DNA from: JAHJQZ01 sp963667595
GTDB taxonomy: Bacteria > Pseudomonadota > Alphaproteobacteria > Rhizobiales > Devosiaceae
NCBI GenBank assembly: GCA_963667595.2
Contig: CAXXWD010000001.1
Location: 1,798,001-1,862,000, forward strand
Direction of reading: 5' to 3'
DNA: 64,000 nucleotides
Shown here: one piece after another, positions 8,776 to 17,868 of the stretch
Layout: each line of letters opens with the position of its first letter
Position numbering within the stretch: position 1 is the stretch's first letter
The notes under the pieces: generated by a model
Databases searched by the model: none
Told to the model about the DNA's origin: nothing
Seen by the model: the letters and a program-made list of their open reading frames with translations, nothing else
Program-made: the position numbers and the translations under genes

Positions 8776-10619
8776 TCGGCAAGCACTTCCTCCATACTGG
8801 CGATCCCAGGCTCGCTGCGCATTTGGCGAATGCTACGGATAACGAGAGCATTGAGGTCGAAACGTTCGGCTTGTCGGCTACGACGATCGCCGAGGCCATG
8901 GCCGAGCTGCGGCTGATGGCGGCCGGCTGCCGGACCAAGTGGCCATTCTTCCATATCACCGTCAGCCCGAGCATCCCGTACATGCAAGAGGGTTGGGACG
9001 CGTATATATCGTCGGCCGCCGGCGAGTTTCATCTCGAAGGCTTTCCCTACCTGTTTGTCCGCCACCTGAAATACGGAAAAGGCGGCCGGACCGCCGAGCA
9101 TGGGCACCTGTACTTTCTGCGGATCGACGAAAACGGCAAGGCAGTGCCGATCAGTTACCCCAAGATCCGGCTGGAAAAACTCAGTCGCATCTCCGAATAC
9201 AGGACCGGCGAGCGCTTCGTGTCGGGGGACTACAACCAGTCCGTGATCAAGTATCTTCTGGTCGAAGGCCACGAAGACGTGGCAGCGGCGATGCTTGCTG
9301 TCGGCCTCGACCAGGTTCAGGCTCCGGCCGCGACCTCGTCCGCGGAGCGGGCGATGACCGAACGGCTCGGTGATTGGTCTGTCGACGAGATCGATCGCCG
9401 GACCTATGACGCATGGCGCCGGTCGGATACCGGCCCGGCCCTTATGGCAGCTCTTGCCGACGTCGGCCTGCGTCTCGCAATCGGAAAGAAATGCCCGGTC
9501 GTGGTCGGGCCTGCAGGCGCCAAACGTAGCCTCTTGCGGGCCATCAACGCGGGTGGGGCGAAAGCGGCAAACGGCAAGTGGCTCAAAAAGGCGGTTGTCG
9601 TCGAGTTGCTCAAGGGCATGGATCTGCCGGATGCCAATGACCTGGAGCCGATCCCCGGATTCGATGCGGGCTGCTTCGGGATCACCGGTCTTGAGCGCAG
9701 CGTCAGTGCCCGGGACGTTGAAGCAATCCCTGTTGAAGACGAACTCCCGGCAGACCTGCCGGACGTTCTGGACCCGCAGGAAGAACTCGCGGTCAGCACT
9801 CCCGATGAGCAGCCACGGGCCGAGCTGACCCCAGAGCAGCTGCAAGCTCTGCTCGAACTCGAAGACGCCCTTCTTGGCGACGCGGCTGCGCAGGCCGCGA
9901 AGATCTGCTCCGAGATCGGTGCCCGCGTTCAGCGCGAGATCGCCGAGGAGCGTCGGCGCCTCAAGGCCCGCATTGTAGAAGAGGAAGAAGCGCTAGATCG
10001 TCCGTCGATCGGAGTTCCGAATTGGCGCAAGCGCTACCGGGCTAAGCTGGCCAACCTGCCCGAGGATGTCGGTGACTTGCTCGCCTGGGTTGATCGCATC
10101 GACGCCGACCGGCAGCGGCTGCGTCTCACCTCAGGGGCCGAGGTGGTGCTGACCCCGGACCACGCAACGGCTGATCATGCGACCGAGGACACCGTCGCGG
10201 TCATGATCGCACATGCCCGGGCTCGCAGGTGGAAGACGATCACGGTCTCGGGCGGCACGGCCGCCTGGCAGCAGGCTCTGGCCCGGGCCTCTGTCCGGGC
10301 CGGGATCACGGTCGTCAACGCCCATCTTGCCCCTGTCGCCCGGGACGAGCAGAAGCTGATGCGGCAGGACGGTCTTGTCGATCGATGGCGTGCCGTGCGC
10401 GCTGAGCTCGAAGCTGTCGGCCCGGCTGGTGTCGATGCCGAGTGGCGCCGCAAGGCACTCGGTCTCTTTGCTGAGCTGGCCGTCCAGCCCGGCATCGAAC
10501 GGCGTCTTGAGGATGAGGAGGACCGGACCAGTCTTCTGGAAGATGTTGAAGCCTACAGGCGTGTTGTTGAGCGGCGGCAGTCGCCGTTCGAGGTTCCGCG
10601 CGCACCGAGCGGGCCGTAG
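8772..10619 (+). CDS. Relaxase/mobilisation protein with LPD7-like carboxyl domain
   Basis: A 615-residue protein. Residues 1-180 resemble a relaxase domain: FFHITVSPS near 59-67, then GGRTAEHGHLYFLRID with the metal-binding H110 and H112, and a later E-R cluster. Such enzymes nick one strand at oriT and lead it into the recipient. Residues about 440-540 match the LPD7 pattern (DTVAVMIAHARARRWKTITVSGG) commonly attached to relaxases. I did not locate the catalytic tyrosine with certainty. The start overlaps mobC. No type IV coupling or secretion genes are visible, so the element would be mobilisable rather than self-transmissible. Confidence 0.75.
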   Translation: MIGKHFLHTGDPRLAAHLANATDNESIEVETFGLSATTIAEAMAELRLMAAGCRTKWPFFHITVSPSIPYMQEGWDAYISSAAGEFHLEGFPYLFVRHLKYGKGGRTAEHGHLYFLRIDENGKAVPISYPKIRLEKLSRISEYRTGERFVSGDYNQSVIKYLLVEGHEDVAAAMLAVGLDQVQAPAATSSAERAMTERLGDWSVDEIDRRTYDAWRRSDTGPALMAALADVGLRLAIGKKCPVVVGPAGAKRSLLRAINAGGAKAANGKWLKKAVVVELLKGMDLPDANDLEPIPGFDAGCFGITGLERSVSARDVEAIPVEDELPADLPDVLDPQEELAVSTPDEQPRAELTPEQLQALLELEDALLGDAAAQAAKICSEIGARVQREIAEERRRLKARIVEEEEALDRPSIGVPNWRKRYRAKLANLPEDVGDLLAWVDRIDADRQRLRLTSGAEVVLTPDHATADHATEDTVAVMIAHARARRWKTITVSGGTAAWQQALARASVRAGITVVNAHLAPVARDEQKLMRQDGLVDRWRAVRAELEAVGPAGVDAEWRRKALGLFAELAVQPGIERRLEDEEDRTSLLEDVEAYRRVVERRQSPFEVPRAPSGP

Positions 10620-10870
10620 GCCCGGGCACAGCGGGGGCGGGCGGCGGCCCGCCTGAAACCGCTACGCGGGCCGCTGTGGGTGTTGGTGTGCGCCGGGTTG
10701 ACGCTCCGATTGAATGTTCGGAAGTCCGGTCACCATCACCTATCAGTTGATTTAGCTTCAGCGAAAAACGCAAAGCAAGGAGAGGGTCACCTTCGCCGCG
10801 ACGGCCGAGTCAAATTCCTGTTTCAAGTCTCTGACTTTGCTATGGGTCTATATTGCCAGTTTTCCAAGCT
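10620..10870. other. Intergenic stretch at a sharp composition change
   Basis: Just after the relaxase the DNA is very GC-rich, with a hairpin GGCGGGC/GCCCGCC (10636-10642 and 10647-10653) that lacks a U tract. Beyond about 10,850 the sequence becomes AT-rich. This marks the border between the transfer module and the AT-rich cargo. Confidence 0.35.
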
Positions 10871-11974
10871 TTACCCTAAAAGCTTTTCTATCTCAGAGAA
10901 ATCTCTGACAATTCCGTGGGTCGACTTAGTAAGTCGATAAATCCGCTCTAGAAAAATCATTCCAGTTAAATCTACTATTCTTTTACCACACATCTCATCT
11001 GCAGCTGAATGTATTATAGCGCCAGGATGAAAGACGATTTTGCGTTTCCGCTTTATAGGATTCCACCAAAATAGATCCCCACGGCCAACTGCATCATAGT
11101 AAGTCGTGCTCATCTCCTGCCTGATTTCGGAGAGCACTATTTGGTTATACCGCAACGTCGCGCCATCCTCACTTCTTCTCATGCAGTCAAGCATTGTAAG
11201 AAGCGCTCGGTTGTTGAGTGCTGGTGACTTATTGCCTCCACCCACGTCACCGTGGCCGCCGGGAAACCATATTCTATTTGCTGTCTTCGGCTTTCCTAAA
11301 TAATGCCGTCGGCGTGACAAGTTACTTTTGTCGCTAAATATCCACACTCCTTGCGTTATATCACGAAAATAACTTCCTAATTCTCGTGGCGCTCGGCTGA
11401 TTGTTAGCTTCGGACTCGGATCCCATATAGAGCTACTCTTAATAAAAAGCGCTCTTTCGTCGATAGCGCTCATTTCGACATAATATTTAATTCTTTCATC
11501 GTCTATTGTCTTAGAAAGAGTCGCCTGTTCACGTACTATTCTACGTCTCAGCCAAAGCGGCCCCGGCACTGGCTCAAACAAACCAAGAAACTCAACGCCT
11601 GGTCTTATCTTTTGATGAATTAAGCCTCTATTTATGAGTTCACGGTAGAAATATTTATCATTGATCAATCGAGCCACAAGGCGAGCGATTACGGCCCCTC
11701 GAGAGTAACCAATGATGAATACTTTATCGCCTGGCCTCACTCCCGCCGTGGCGAGCATCTCGTATGCTTTCGCTGCCTCCGGCAACAAGTCGGCCCCAAT
11801 CAGCGATTCCACAAATCTATAGGCGGTGTTACTGGCAATGCCGGGCACGTAAATGGCCCGTTGCTGCTGGGCAGAAGCGTTCTCCAAGGCCAAGTACAGC
11901 CTCCAGATATTCGACTTCTTCAATGAGTTGTGATTGGTTCCATCAATCAGAAGAACATAGCTGACACTGGACAT
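10871..11974 (-). CDS. DUF2235 alpha/beta hydrolase (Tle1-like)
   Basis: A 367-residue protein beginning MSSVSYVLLIDGTNHN. It shows the DUF2235 pattern: an early LIDGT, the nucleophile elbow GYSRGA with Ser91, and IWFPGGHGDVGGG, which supplies the acidic and histidine residues. The family includes type VI secretion phospholipases (Tle1) and free-standing hydrolases. I chose the ATG at 11972-11974 over a TTG two codons earlier. The gene is AT-rich compared with flanking genes, so it was probably acquired. The membrane-anchored protein at 11994 is directly upstream on the same strand. No VgrG, PAAR or other secretion genes are nearby, so a defence or stress role is as likely as secretion. Confidence 0.75.
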   Translation of the reverse strand: MSSVSYVLLIDGTNHNSLKKSNIWRLYLALENASAQQQRAIYVPGIASNTAYRFVESLIGADLLPEAAKAYEMLATAGVRPGDKVFIIGYSRGAVIARLVARLINDKYFYRELINRGLIHQKIRPGVEFLGLFEPVPGPLWLRRRIVREQATLSKTIDDERIKYYVEMSAIDERALFIKSSSIWDPSPKLTISRAPRELGSYFRDITQGVWIFSDKSNLSRRRHYLGKPKTANRIWFPGGHGDVGGGNKSPALNNRALLTMLDCMRRSEDGATLRYNQIVLSEIRQEMSTTYYDAVGRGDLFWWNPIKRKRKIVFHPGAIIHSAADEMCGKRIVDLTGMIFLERIYRLTKSTHGIVRDFSEIEKLLG

Positions 11975-11993
11975 CGACAAATCACTAATAAAT

Positions 11994-12629
11994 TTAGTAC
12001 AGAGACATGTAGCCTAACACGCCGGATGTAACAACAAAAAGTGAAAATAGCAAAATGATCACGAACCTCTGCTGCAGCAATTTTCGATGCAGTAGGCCCA
12101 TTTCCAGAGAGGACATTACTTCCGATTCGACTAAACTCTCGTAGTCCACCTGCACAGACATTAATAGTAAATTGCTGGCTTCTTCGTAGTTCTTATGACG
12201 ATTTGCTATATTGCCTCTTGAGTCCGCAATCAATATTCTTATTTTATTTATTTTATCGTCCAGATCTTTAAATGCGGGGTATGTTCTTTTAAGGTAAGGG
12301 AGACCATATTTTTGCTTCAGGCTATCAATTCTATCAGAATAGAAATATACTAACGAATCTACTATATCGTTTTCAGCATTAGTGATGTATTGCTCCGCCA
12401 CAATAATTGCGTCGCCTACAGACTTAATATTTGGGTCATTATCTACATTAGCTAGGGACGCAACCAGCATCCTACCCGCATAGCGGAGCTCATTGACGGC
12501 AGGCATTACTACAAGTTTTGATACCTGTTCAGCTTCCTTGAGGCGCCGTTCAACAGATCTCCACCGAGATAGCAAGTCGGCGATTCTTTTGCGCTCGTGG
12601 TCGTCTATTTCGCCAAATGCCGGAACCAA
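11994..12629 (-). CDS. Carboxyl-terminal membrane-anchored protein of unknown function
   Basis: A 211-residue helical protein with a single strong membrane segment at its end (residues about 189-210, FVIILLFSLFVVTSGVLGY), so it is tail-anchored. The body is rich in charged helices, including EEASNLLLMSV near residue 150. The start is uncertain: the frame opens at a TTG (12627-12629), with no ATG before residue 42. It ends 19 bases before the DUF2235 gene, suggesting a two-gene unit in which it could anchor or regulate the hydrolase at the membrane. AT-rich like its neighbours. Confidence 0.55.
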   Translation of the reverse strand: MVPAFGEIDDHERKRIADLLSRWRSVERRLKEAEQVSKLVVMPAVNELRYAGRMLVASLANVDNDPNIKSVGDAIIVAEQYITNAENDIVDSLVYFYSDRIDSLKQKYGLPYLKRTYPAFKDLDDKINKIRILIADSRGNIANRHKNYEEASNLLLMSVQVDYESLVESEVMSSLEMGLLHRKLLQQRFVIILLFSLFVVTSGVLGYMSLY

Positions 12630-12666
12630 AATAAATCTTCCGAAAAATGTCCATCTTTAGGACATG

Positions 12667-12840
12667 CTACCTCGAAAAAAAACGACCCATCTGCGCCAAA
12701 ATATTGCCGCGAAAATATCTCTCTGCGGACAAATTGGATACTTCATCATGCTCCCACTTAATAGCCGCACGTGTCAATGTTTCAACTTTACGATTCGACA
12801 TAGTCGCGACTTTAAATAGGTCTTTTATGATTCTGAACAT
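12667..12840 (-). CDS. Possible small protein upstream of the membrane-anchored gene
   Basis: A 57-residue frame, MFRIIKDLFKVATMSNRK, ends 38 bases before the next gene on the same strand. It is basic and AT-rich, without a recognised domain. A run of eight T in the coding strand near its end could be a frameshift spot, but the frames either side do not join without a stop. It may be a small gene, a remnant, or chance. Confidence 0.25.
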   Translation of the reverse strand: MFRIIKDLFKVATMSNRKVETLTRAAIKWEHDEVSNLSAERYFRGNILAQMGRFFSR

Positions 12841-13262
12841 GGCAATGCTTAGCTTGGGTGAGTTGCGAATGGAAGCATTTCTAGCACGAGCGCAACTAGA
12901 TATAGAACACAACCGCAGGAATCAAGCCTACGCCTTGTCGCAGAATCAGACCGATCCCAATGTCAAGCGTAAACACGGTGATTCGCAGGTCAAGAATCTA
13001 CGAATATGGTTAACAAGTATTTTCTTTCAAGGGTTCGAAAGTATCGCGGCGGAAGTGCCACGACAATGCCAAATGGAAACCATTGAGCTGCCTCAATTGC
13101 CACGAGAACGAAGCCATCCTGCGAAGTGCAGGCAGAACTGAGCCGGGCACAGAACCGGTATTTTTATCGGGAGGTTGTTGGGATTGGCAATTCGGAGGCA
13201 GCAATTTGCTGCGTGTCAAATAGAAAGGCTCGCTTTATTGTCAGAGGGATATGCGCGCTCGC
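12841..13262. other. AT-rich stretch with no convincing gene
   Basis: Short frames exist on both strands but none has a good ribosome site, a recognisable domain or a coupled neighbour. It may contain the promoter of the leftward DUF2235 group. Confidence 0.3.
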
Positions 13263-13309
13263 ACCTCCCAATGATGATAGTGCCCATCTATATCTCGTCG
13301 GGCGCGCCA
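13263..13309 (+). repeat. 47-bp dispersed direct repeat, copy A
   Basis: This copy contains AGTGCCCATCTATATCTC followed by a GC-rich GCGCGCCAG end. It matches copies at 15221-15267 and 24401-24447 in the same orientation. Copies A and B bracket the 470-residue gene. All three lie at module borders and could be old attachment sites or a small dispersed repeat. Confidence 0.75.
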
Positions 13310-13663
13310 GTTTCTAGAGCATTCTGTTGAATATCCATTTTAAGAACGGGGGAGACAAAGATGGGCACGCGTGGATGCGTGTAACCTGTTTTGTGCGTGA
13401 ATGATCGGGTTCATTCCCCGGTCCGGCGTGTTCTGCCGAACGCCTCATCCAAACCCGGCTTCTGCACTATCGTGGTGCCGGATTAGGCCTTGATGACAAC
13501 AAGCCTAGCAATAGCGGACGAGCAAGGACGTGCCTCAGCGAAGTGCGATATGCCTACCACGGCAACGACTCATCGGCGGCGGCCCCCGCACATTGATATT
13601 CGATATCTATAATAGTCACCAATCGTAGCCACTTGACGGCGGCGGCGCTAGGCCGACTGCGAC
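13310..13663. other. Intergenic stretch after repeat A
   Basis: About 350 bases of mixed composition between repeat A and the end of the 470-residue gene. No gene, hairpin or repeat could be supported. Confidence 0.3.
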
Positions 13664-15076
13664 TCAATATAGCGGAACAACTGGCACCTCCACGATTGAT
13701 GGAGTACTGTTGTGGACTAGCCATGGTAGGTAGAATCGATCTTCCGTGTGACGTGACAGCGCAGCGGATCTGTCAGCGGAACTCGAAAGAAGCTTTAGAC
13801 CCGTTGCTCCCCCTGTGGCGCCAGCTATGTACTTTGCCAACTCCTGACCCCACTCAGCAGAGGCATAAAGCGCTAATCCAGTACAAAGTACACCTAGACC
13901 TATAACGATATTTTTTCTAGCATATTCCTTTTTCGTAGAGGTGAATGCTCTATTCAATTCCCTAATTCCAGTGTCTACCTCCCTTAAAAAGCCAAGTAGT
14001 TTTAGTTCTGTCTCCTCAACGCTCGATCCTTTAATTAGATTTTCCATATGCCTTTGAAATTCATTATACATATCTTCTTGCTTGTTTCTAATTTCTAGTA
14101 TCCGCTCGAGAGGCACATCTTTAAAATAAGGAAGATACAAATTCAGTAAATCGCCTTCAAAGCGTATCGTTTCCGAATCATAAAGTTCTGTTTCTTGGAA
14201 TTGATTGTTTAATTCCTCCAGGGAAAAATTCGCAGATGTTAACTTTTTGCTTATTCTTCGCATTTCCACCTTCTCGTCTGGAAAAGAGGGTACTAAATAT
14301 GTAAGGCCCGCATCAACAGCGGGCCGAAGCAAAGTGATGCATTGAATAAAATCTCTAAATGCCGACCTATCGAGGGTATATGACTTGCCAATAGCGCTAA
14401 CCATTCCGCCGATCGGTGTTCTCTCACTTACCAATTCGCCAAAAATGATAGGCCGACTTTTTCTTAATTTACTTCTTGTCCACTCCTTAATGTGAACTCC
14501 TTTGATCAGCCGAGTTTCATCGGGCTTGCTCACTTCTTTGAAGGGAAATGTTATTAGAGTTCTGTTCGAATAAAAGCACAATTTTTTAAGGAACGCATGA
14601 GTTGGCAAGTTTGGCGTATTACTTGTTAGGTCGCCACTTGTAGCAAAATGGAAATTTACTCCGCCAATGATCGAAATTTCTCGAAATGCTTCCTGTCGAC
14701 TCTTTGTGAATGCCTTGTATAGTCTACTAATAAAGTAAGTTTTCCGGCCCGGAGGAAGTCGCAAAAAATCTTCTGTGGTATTGACCTCAAACTCGTCAAG
14801 AAGGGTAAGTATTTCGTTCTGAAACATCATGAATGTCCCGCGCTTACCAAAAGGAAAACATATGCACTTCGCGTGATCAAATAACCACTTCGATTGCCCT
14901 GAAAAGTCGCTTACCATTACACGAATATGCAATAAGCGCGAGGCGCTAGCGAGCCACGCGTCCTTCTCGGCAGTAAACTTGGCCGTTTGAAATAGATCTA
15001 GGTCTCCGGAAGCGGGCCTTTTCGAGGGCTTAATAAGCCCGCGGCAAATGCAATGATGATGCGCAACCACTTCCAA
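13664..15076 (-). CDS. Unknown 470-residue protein with a carboxyl membrane segment
   Basis: An AT-rich gene lying alone between repeats A and B. The frame opens at a TTG; internal ATGs near 14917 and 14827-14830 are alternative starts, the last with a GGGA ahead of it. The protein has mixed alpha/beta character up to residue 330, then a long charged helical stretch (residues about 300-395), and a hydrophobic segment near residues 398-415 (NIVIGLGVLCTGLALY). I recognise no family. Isolation, foreign composition and flanking repeats make it a likely single-gene cargo, perhaps a defence or toxin gene. Confidence 0.6.
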   Translation of the reverse strand: MEVVAHHHCICRGLIKPSKRPASGDLDLFQTAKFTAEKDAWLASASRLLHIRVMVSDFSGQSKWLFDHAKCICFPFGKRGTFMMFQNEILTLLDEFEVNTTEDFLRLPPGRKTYFISRLYKAFTKSRQEAFREISIIGGVNFHFATSGDLTSNTPNLPTHAFLKKLCFYSNRTLITFPFKEVSKPDETRLIKGVHIKEWTRSKLRKSRPIIFGELVSERTPIGGMVSAIGKSYTLDRSAFRDFIQCITLLRPAVDAGLTYLVPSFPDEKVEMRRISKKLTSANFSLEELNNQFQETELYDSETIRFEGDLLNLYLPYFKDVPLERILEIRNKQEDMYNEFQRHMENLIKGSSVEETELKLLGFLREVDTGIRELNRAFTSTKKEYARKNIVIGLGVLCTGLALYASAEWGQELAKYIAGATGGATGLKLLSSSADRSAALSRHTEDRFYLPWLVHNSTPSIVEVPVVPLY

Positions 15077-15220
15077 GTCCGAACAATGGAAAAGTCAGTC
15101 TTCGCAGATTCTTAGGCGGTATGCTGTGGGAAGCGGTGTCGGGTCGCGACCGGACGGTGCCTAAAAAAGCTCAGGGGCAATATCTGTCACAAATTGTGCT
15201 GGTCATCGCTATAAGCGCTT
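15077..15220. other. Short gap before repeat B
   Basis: Composition returns to high GC. It would hold the promoter of the leftward 470-residue gene. Nothing distinct was seen. Confidence 0.25.
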
Positions 15221-15267
15221 ATTTCCCAGAAATCGCAGTGCCCATCTATGTCTCTTCGGGTGCGCCA
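15221..15267 (+). repeat. 47-bp dispersed direct repeat, copy B
   Basis: This copy starts ATTTCCCAG and continues AGTGCCCATCTATGTCTCTT, ending GGGTGCGCCA. Against copy C the first eight bases and the last 27 differ at only two positions, with a variable block of eight in between. It sits 68 bases beyond the DeoR gene end, at the border between the AT-rich cargo and the polyamine-type cluster. Confidence 0.78.
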
Positions 15268-15335
15268 TTCGACAAAAGACCGAGAAAATTTTGGTTCAGC
15301 CATTGTCGTGATCCACGACATGCCCGCTGAGATAT

Positions 15336-16100
15336 TCACTGTGTGACGTGAATATCAATCTTTTGCTGTTGCAGTGCCGTTAGCAACGGACCTTTTATTG
15401 GTGCGTCCGTTACAAGATGATCGATCTGTTTCCAGTTGGCATAGCGCGCCGCAAACATCTGGTTGCATTTGGAATGGTCGGCGACAACGATGCTGCTGGC
15501 CGATCGCGACACAATCGCCGAATAAACGACACTGCAGTCCATCGATGCATCGGAGGGGCCTTCAGGGGTCAGCCCGCTGGCACCGAGAATGGCGTGATCA
15601 GCGTAGAAATTGTTCAGAAACGATACCGTATGGGCACCGACCGTCGCGCCTTCCAGGGCGTTGTAGTCGCCCGGCAGCATCAGCACCTTGATGGTGGGAT
15701 TGATCGACAAGAGCGTGGCGACGCCAAATGAATGGGTGATGACCGTGATGTCGCGCATTTCGATGGCGATGCGCTGCGCCACATGCGTGGTCGTCGACCC
15801 CGAGCCGATCATCAGGACGCGATCGCCCTTGATCAGCGGAATCGTCGCCCTGGCGATGCGTTCGCGTTCGGCGACGAACAGGGTGTGGCGCTCGGAAATC
15901 GAGGGCTCCTTGGACAGCGGGCGCGTCGCGCCGCCATAGGTCCGGTTGAGCAGTCCCTGTTCGGTCATCTCGTCGAGATCACGGCGGATGGTTTCGGTCG
16001 AGACGGCCAGCCGCTGTGCCAATTCGGCGACGCGCAGGCTCGGCGCGCCGTTCAACTCGGCAAGGATGCGTTTCTGACGCTCCGATTTCGATCTCTTCAT
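15336..16100 (-). CDS. DeoR/GlpR family transcriptional regulator
   Basis: A 254-residue regulator with an amino-terminal winged helix-turn-helix (residues 4-58, RVAELAQRLAVSTETIRRDLDEM) and the DeoR carboxyl sensor domain, including GSGSTT near residue 100 and VADHSK near 220. Sensors of this family bind phosphorylated small molecules. It is the last gene of the transporter operon, 46 bases after the second permease, and likely controls that operon. Matching 18-bp operator-like sites lie before the binding protein gene (20270-20287) and before the kinase gene (23728-23745). The effector could be the phosphorylated amine made by that kinase. Confidence 0.88.
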   Translation of the reverse strand: MKRSKSERQKRILAELNGAPSLRVAELAQRLAVSTETIRRDLDEMTEQGLLNRTYGGATRPLSKEPSISERHTLFVAERERIARATIPLIKGDRVLMIGSGSTTTHVAQRIAIEMRDITVITHSFGVATLLSINPTIKVLMLPGDYNALEGATVGAHTVSFLNNFYADHAILGASGLTPEGPSDASMDCSVVYSAIVSRSASSIVVADHSKCNQMFAARYANWKQIDHLVTDAPIKGPLLTALQQQKIDIHVTQ

Positions 16101-16146
16101 GTCCCCCTCATGCGGCCAGTTCCGTCGGCCGAAAACGCCGCTGCTT

Positions 16147-16968
16147 TCAGCCCTCTGCCCTGCCGCCGCGCCGCTGCAAACGTCTGGTGATGCTGACGGC
16201 CAACCCGCCGGCCACCAAAAGCGCAGCCGCAGACAGGGTGCTCATCGTGCCGAGCGCGGGCACCATTGGCGTATAGCCGGCGACCATCTTGGCATAGAGC
16301 CATTTCGGAATAGTCGAGTCGACCCCGGCTGCGTAGAGGGACAGTGGAAAATTGCCCCAAGACAGCAGGAAAGCGAACAATGCCCCCGACCATATGCCTG
16401 GCCACAGGATCGGTAGGGTTATCTCCTTAAGGATGAACAGCCGGGACGCACCAAGATCGCTCGCCGCCTCCTCAAGGGTCGGATCGAAACCATAGACCTG
16501 GATGGCAATGACCAGGGTCACCACCGGTACGATCCAGACCAGATGGGCGATGACCGCCGTCTGCCAGCTCGGATTGATGCCAAGGGCGTGGAACCACAAC
16601 AACAGCGCCAACCCGAGCACCGGCTGCGGGAAGAACACCGGCAAAAGCAGGAGCTTCTGGTAAAGCCGGCGGCCCTTCCACTCATAGCGGGCAAAGGCCA
16701 GTGCGCCGAAAAAGCCGATGCCAACCGAGATGATGGTGACGAGGATGGCGATCAGCGCCGAGTTCTGCACCAGCACCTGGATTTCGAAGGAGCCGAGGGT
16801 TTTTTGCCACCATTCGAACGAGAATTGGCGGATCGGGAAGCCGAAATAGCGGCTCTTGCTCAGCCCGGCCAGGGCGGAGCAGATGATCGGCAGGTAGATC
16901 ACCAGCACGACGAAGGTGGTCCACAGACGGATGAACAGGCGGGTGCGGGCCTTGCCGAGACTTTCCAT
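16147..16968 (-). CDS. Polyamine-type ABC transporter permease (PotC-like)
   Basis: A 273-residue inner-membrane protein with about six hydrophobic segments. The cytoplasmic coupling motif is EEAASDLGASRLFILKEITLPI near residues 176-197, characteristic of the PotB/PotC (spermidine/putrescine) permease class. It starts three bases after the stop of the other permease, and the two would form the channel with the ATPase at 17869. Substrate cannot be read from the permease. The neighbouring catabolic genes suggest an amino alcohol or amine. Confidence 0.85.
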   Translation of the reverse strand: MESLGKARTRLFIRLWTTFVVLVIYLPIICSALAGLSKSRYFGFPIRQFSFEWWQKTLGSFEIQVLVQNSALIAILVTIISVGIGFFGALAFARYEWKGRRLYQKLLLLPVFFPQPVLGLALLLWFHALGINPSWQTAVIAHLVWIVPVVTLVIAIQVYGFDPTLEEAASDLGASRLFILKEITLPILWPGIWSGALFAFLLSWGNFPLSLYAAGVDSTIPKWLYAKMVAGYTPMVPALGTMSTLSAAALLVAGGLAVSITRRLQRRGGRAEG

Positions 16969-16971
16969 GGC

Positions 16972-17868
16972 TCAGCGCCTCCCCAGGATCCGGTCGAGAT
17001 CGAGTTTGGACAGGACATAAAGCGACAGGCCCGAGACGATGGCGACCAGCACCAGCGCCAGCGCCGAGCCAAGCGGCCAGTTCTGGGCGTAGGTGAAGGC
17101 GACTTCGATGTCCTGGGCGATGGTGATGATCGACTGACCGCCGAGGATCTTGGACTCAGCCAGCGCGCCAGCGGCGAGCACGAAGGTCAGCAACATGCCG
17201 ATCAGGATACCGGGCATGGCCAGCGGCAATTCGATCTCGCGCCAGATCATCAGCCGTCCGGCGCCGAGATCGCTCGCTGCGTTGATGAGGTCCTTGGGGA
17301 CCATGGCAAGGCCGAGCGTCATCGGGAACAGCATGAAGGGCAGATAGACATAGAGCATGCCGAACAGGATGGCGGCGGGCGTGTACAGCACGTCGATGCC
17401 GCCGCCGAGTCCGAGCCATTTGAGCGTGCCATCGAGCACGCCGTTCTTGATGAAGAACAGGACCCAGCCGTGCAGCCGGACGTTCTCGGAAATGAACAGC
17501 GGAAAAACGAAAAGCAGACTGACCAGAGACGAGAACTTGCCGAAGACCGTGTTGAGGCCATAAGCGACCGGATAGGCAATGACCGCCAGAAGCACGACCG
17601 TCGCGAAGGCGAAGGCCAGCGACCATGCGAACGACATCCACACCGTGTTGCCCGGTTCGACGATGGCGGCGAAATTCGCGAGGGTGAAAGAGGTGAAGGC
17701 GTCAAAGCTTTTTGGCGTCGCAAATGCGAAGGCGGCGACGGTCAACAACGGCGCCAGAAAACCGAGCAGCAGCAGGACGATGACGGGGCTGGCATTGCGC
17801 AGCCCCACCGGAATGTTGAGGGCAAAGTGGCGAACCTTGATCTGGTCGTCGAAAGTGACGGAGCTCAT
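16972..17868 (-). CDS. Polyamine-type ABC transporter permease (PotB-like)
   Basis: A 298-residue membrane protein with a longer amino end, about six membrane segments, and the coupling motif INAASDLGAGRLMIWREIELPL near residue 195-216. It belongs with the PotB class. Its ATG directly follows the TGA of the ATPase gene, so translation is likely coupled. It pairs with the permease at 16147. Confidence 0.85.
   Translation of the reverse strand: MSSVTFDDQIKVRHFALNIPVGLRNASPVIVLLLLGFLAPLLTVAAFAFATPKSFDAFTSFTLANFAAIVEPGNTVWMSFAWSLAFAFATVVLLAVIAYPVAYGLNTVFGKFSSLVSLLFVFPLFISENVRLHGWVLFFIKNGVLDGTLKWLGLGGGIDVLYTPAAILFGMLYVYLPFMLFPMTLGLAMVPKDLINAASDLGAGRLMIWREIELPLAMPGILIGMLLTFVLAAGALAESKILGGQSIITIAQDIEVAFTYAQNWPLGSALALVLVAIVSGLSLYVLSKLDLDRILGRR

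Noticed and set aside
10871..12629. Type VI secretion effector and immunity pair
   Set aside because: No VgrG, PAAR, Hcp or adaptor nearby, and the partner has a tail anchor but no signal peptide, which does not suit a periplasmic immunity protein.
12647..13141. 164-codon + strand frame in the AT-rich region
   Set aside because: No recognised domain, an unconvincing start, and it overlaps equally weak minus-strand frames. Kept as unassigned.
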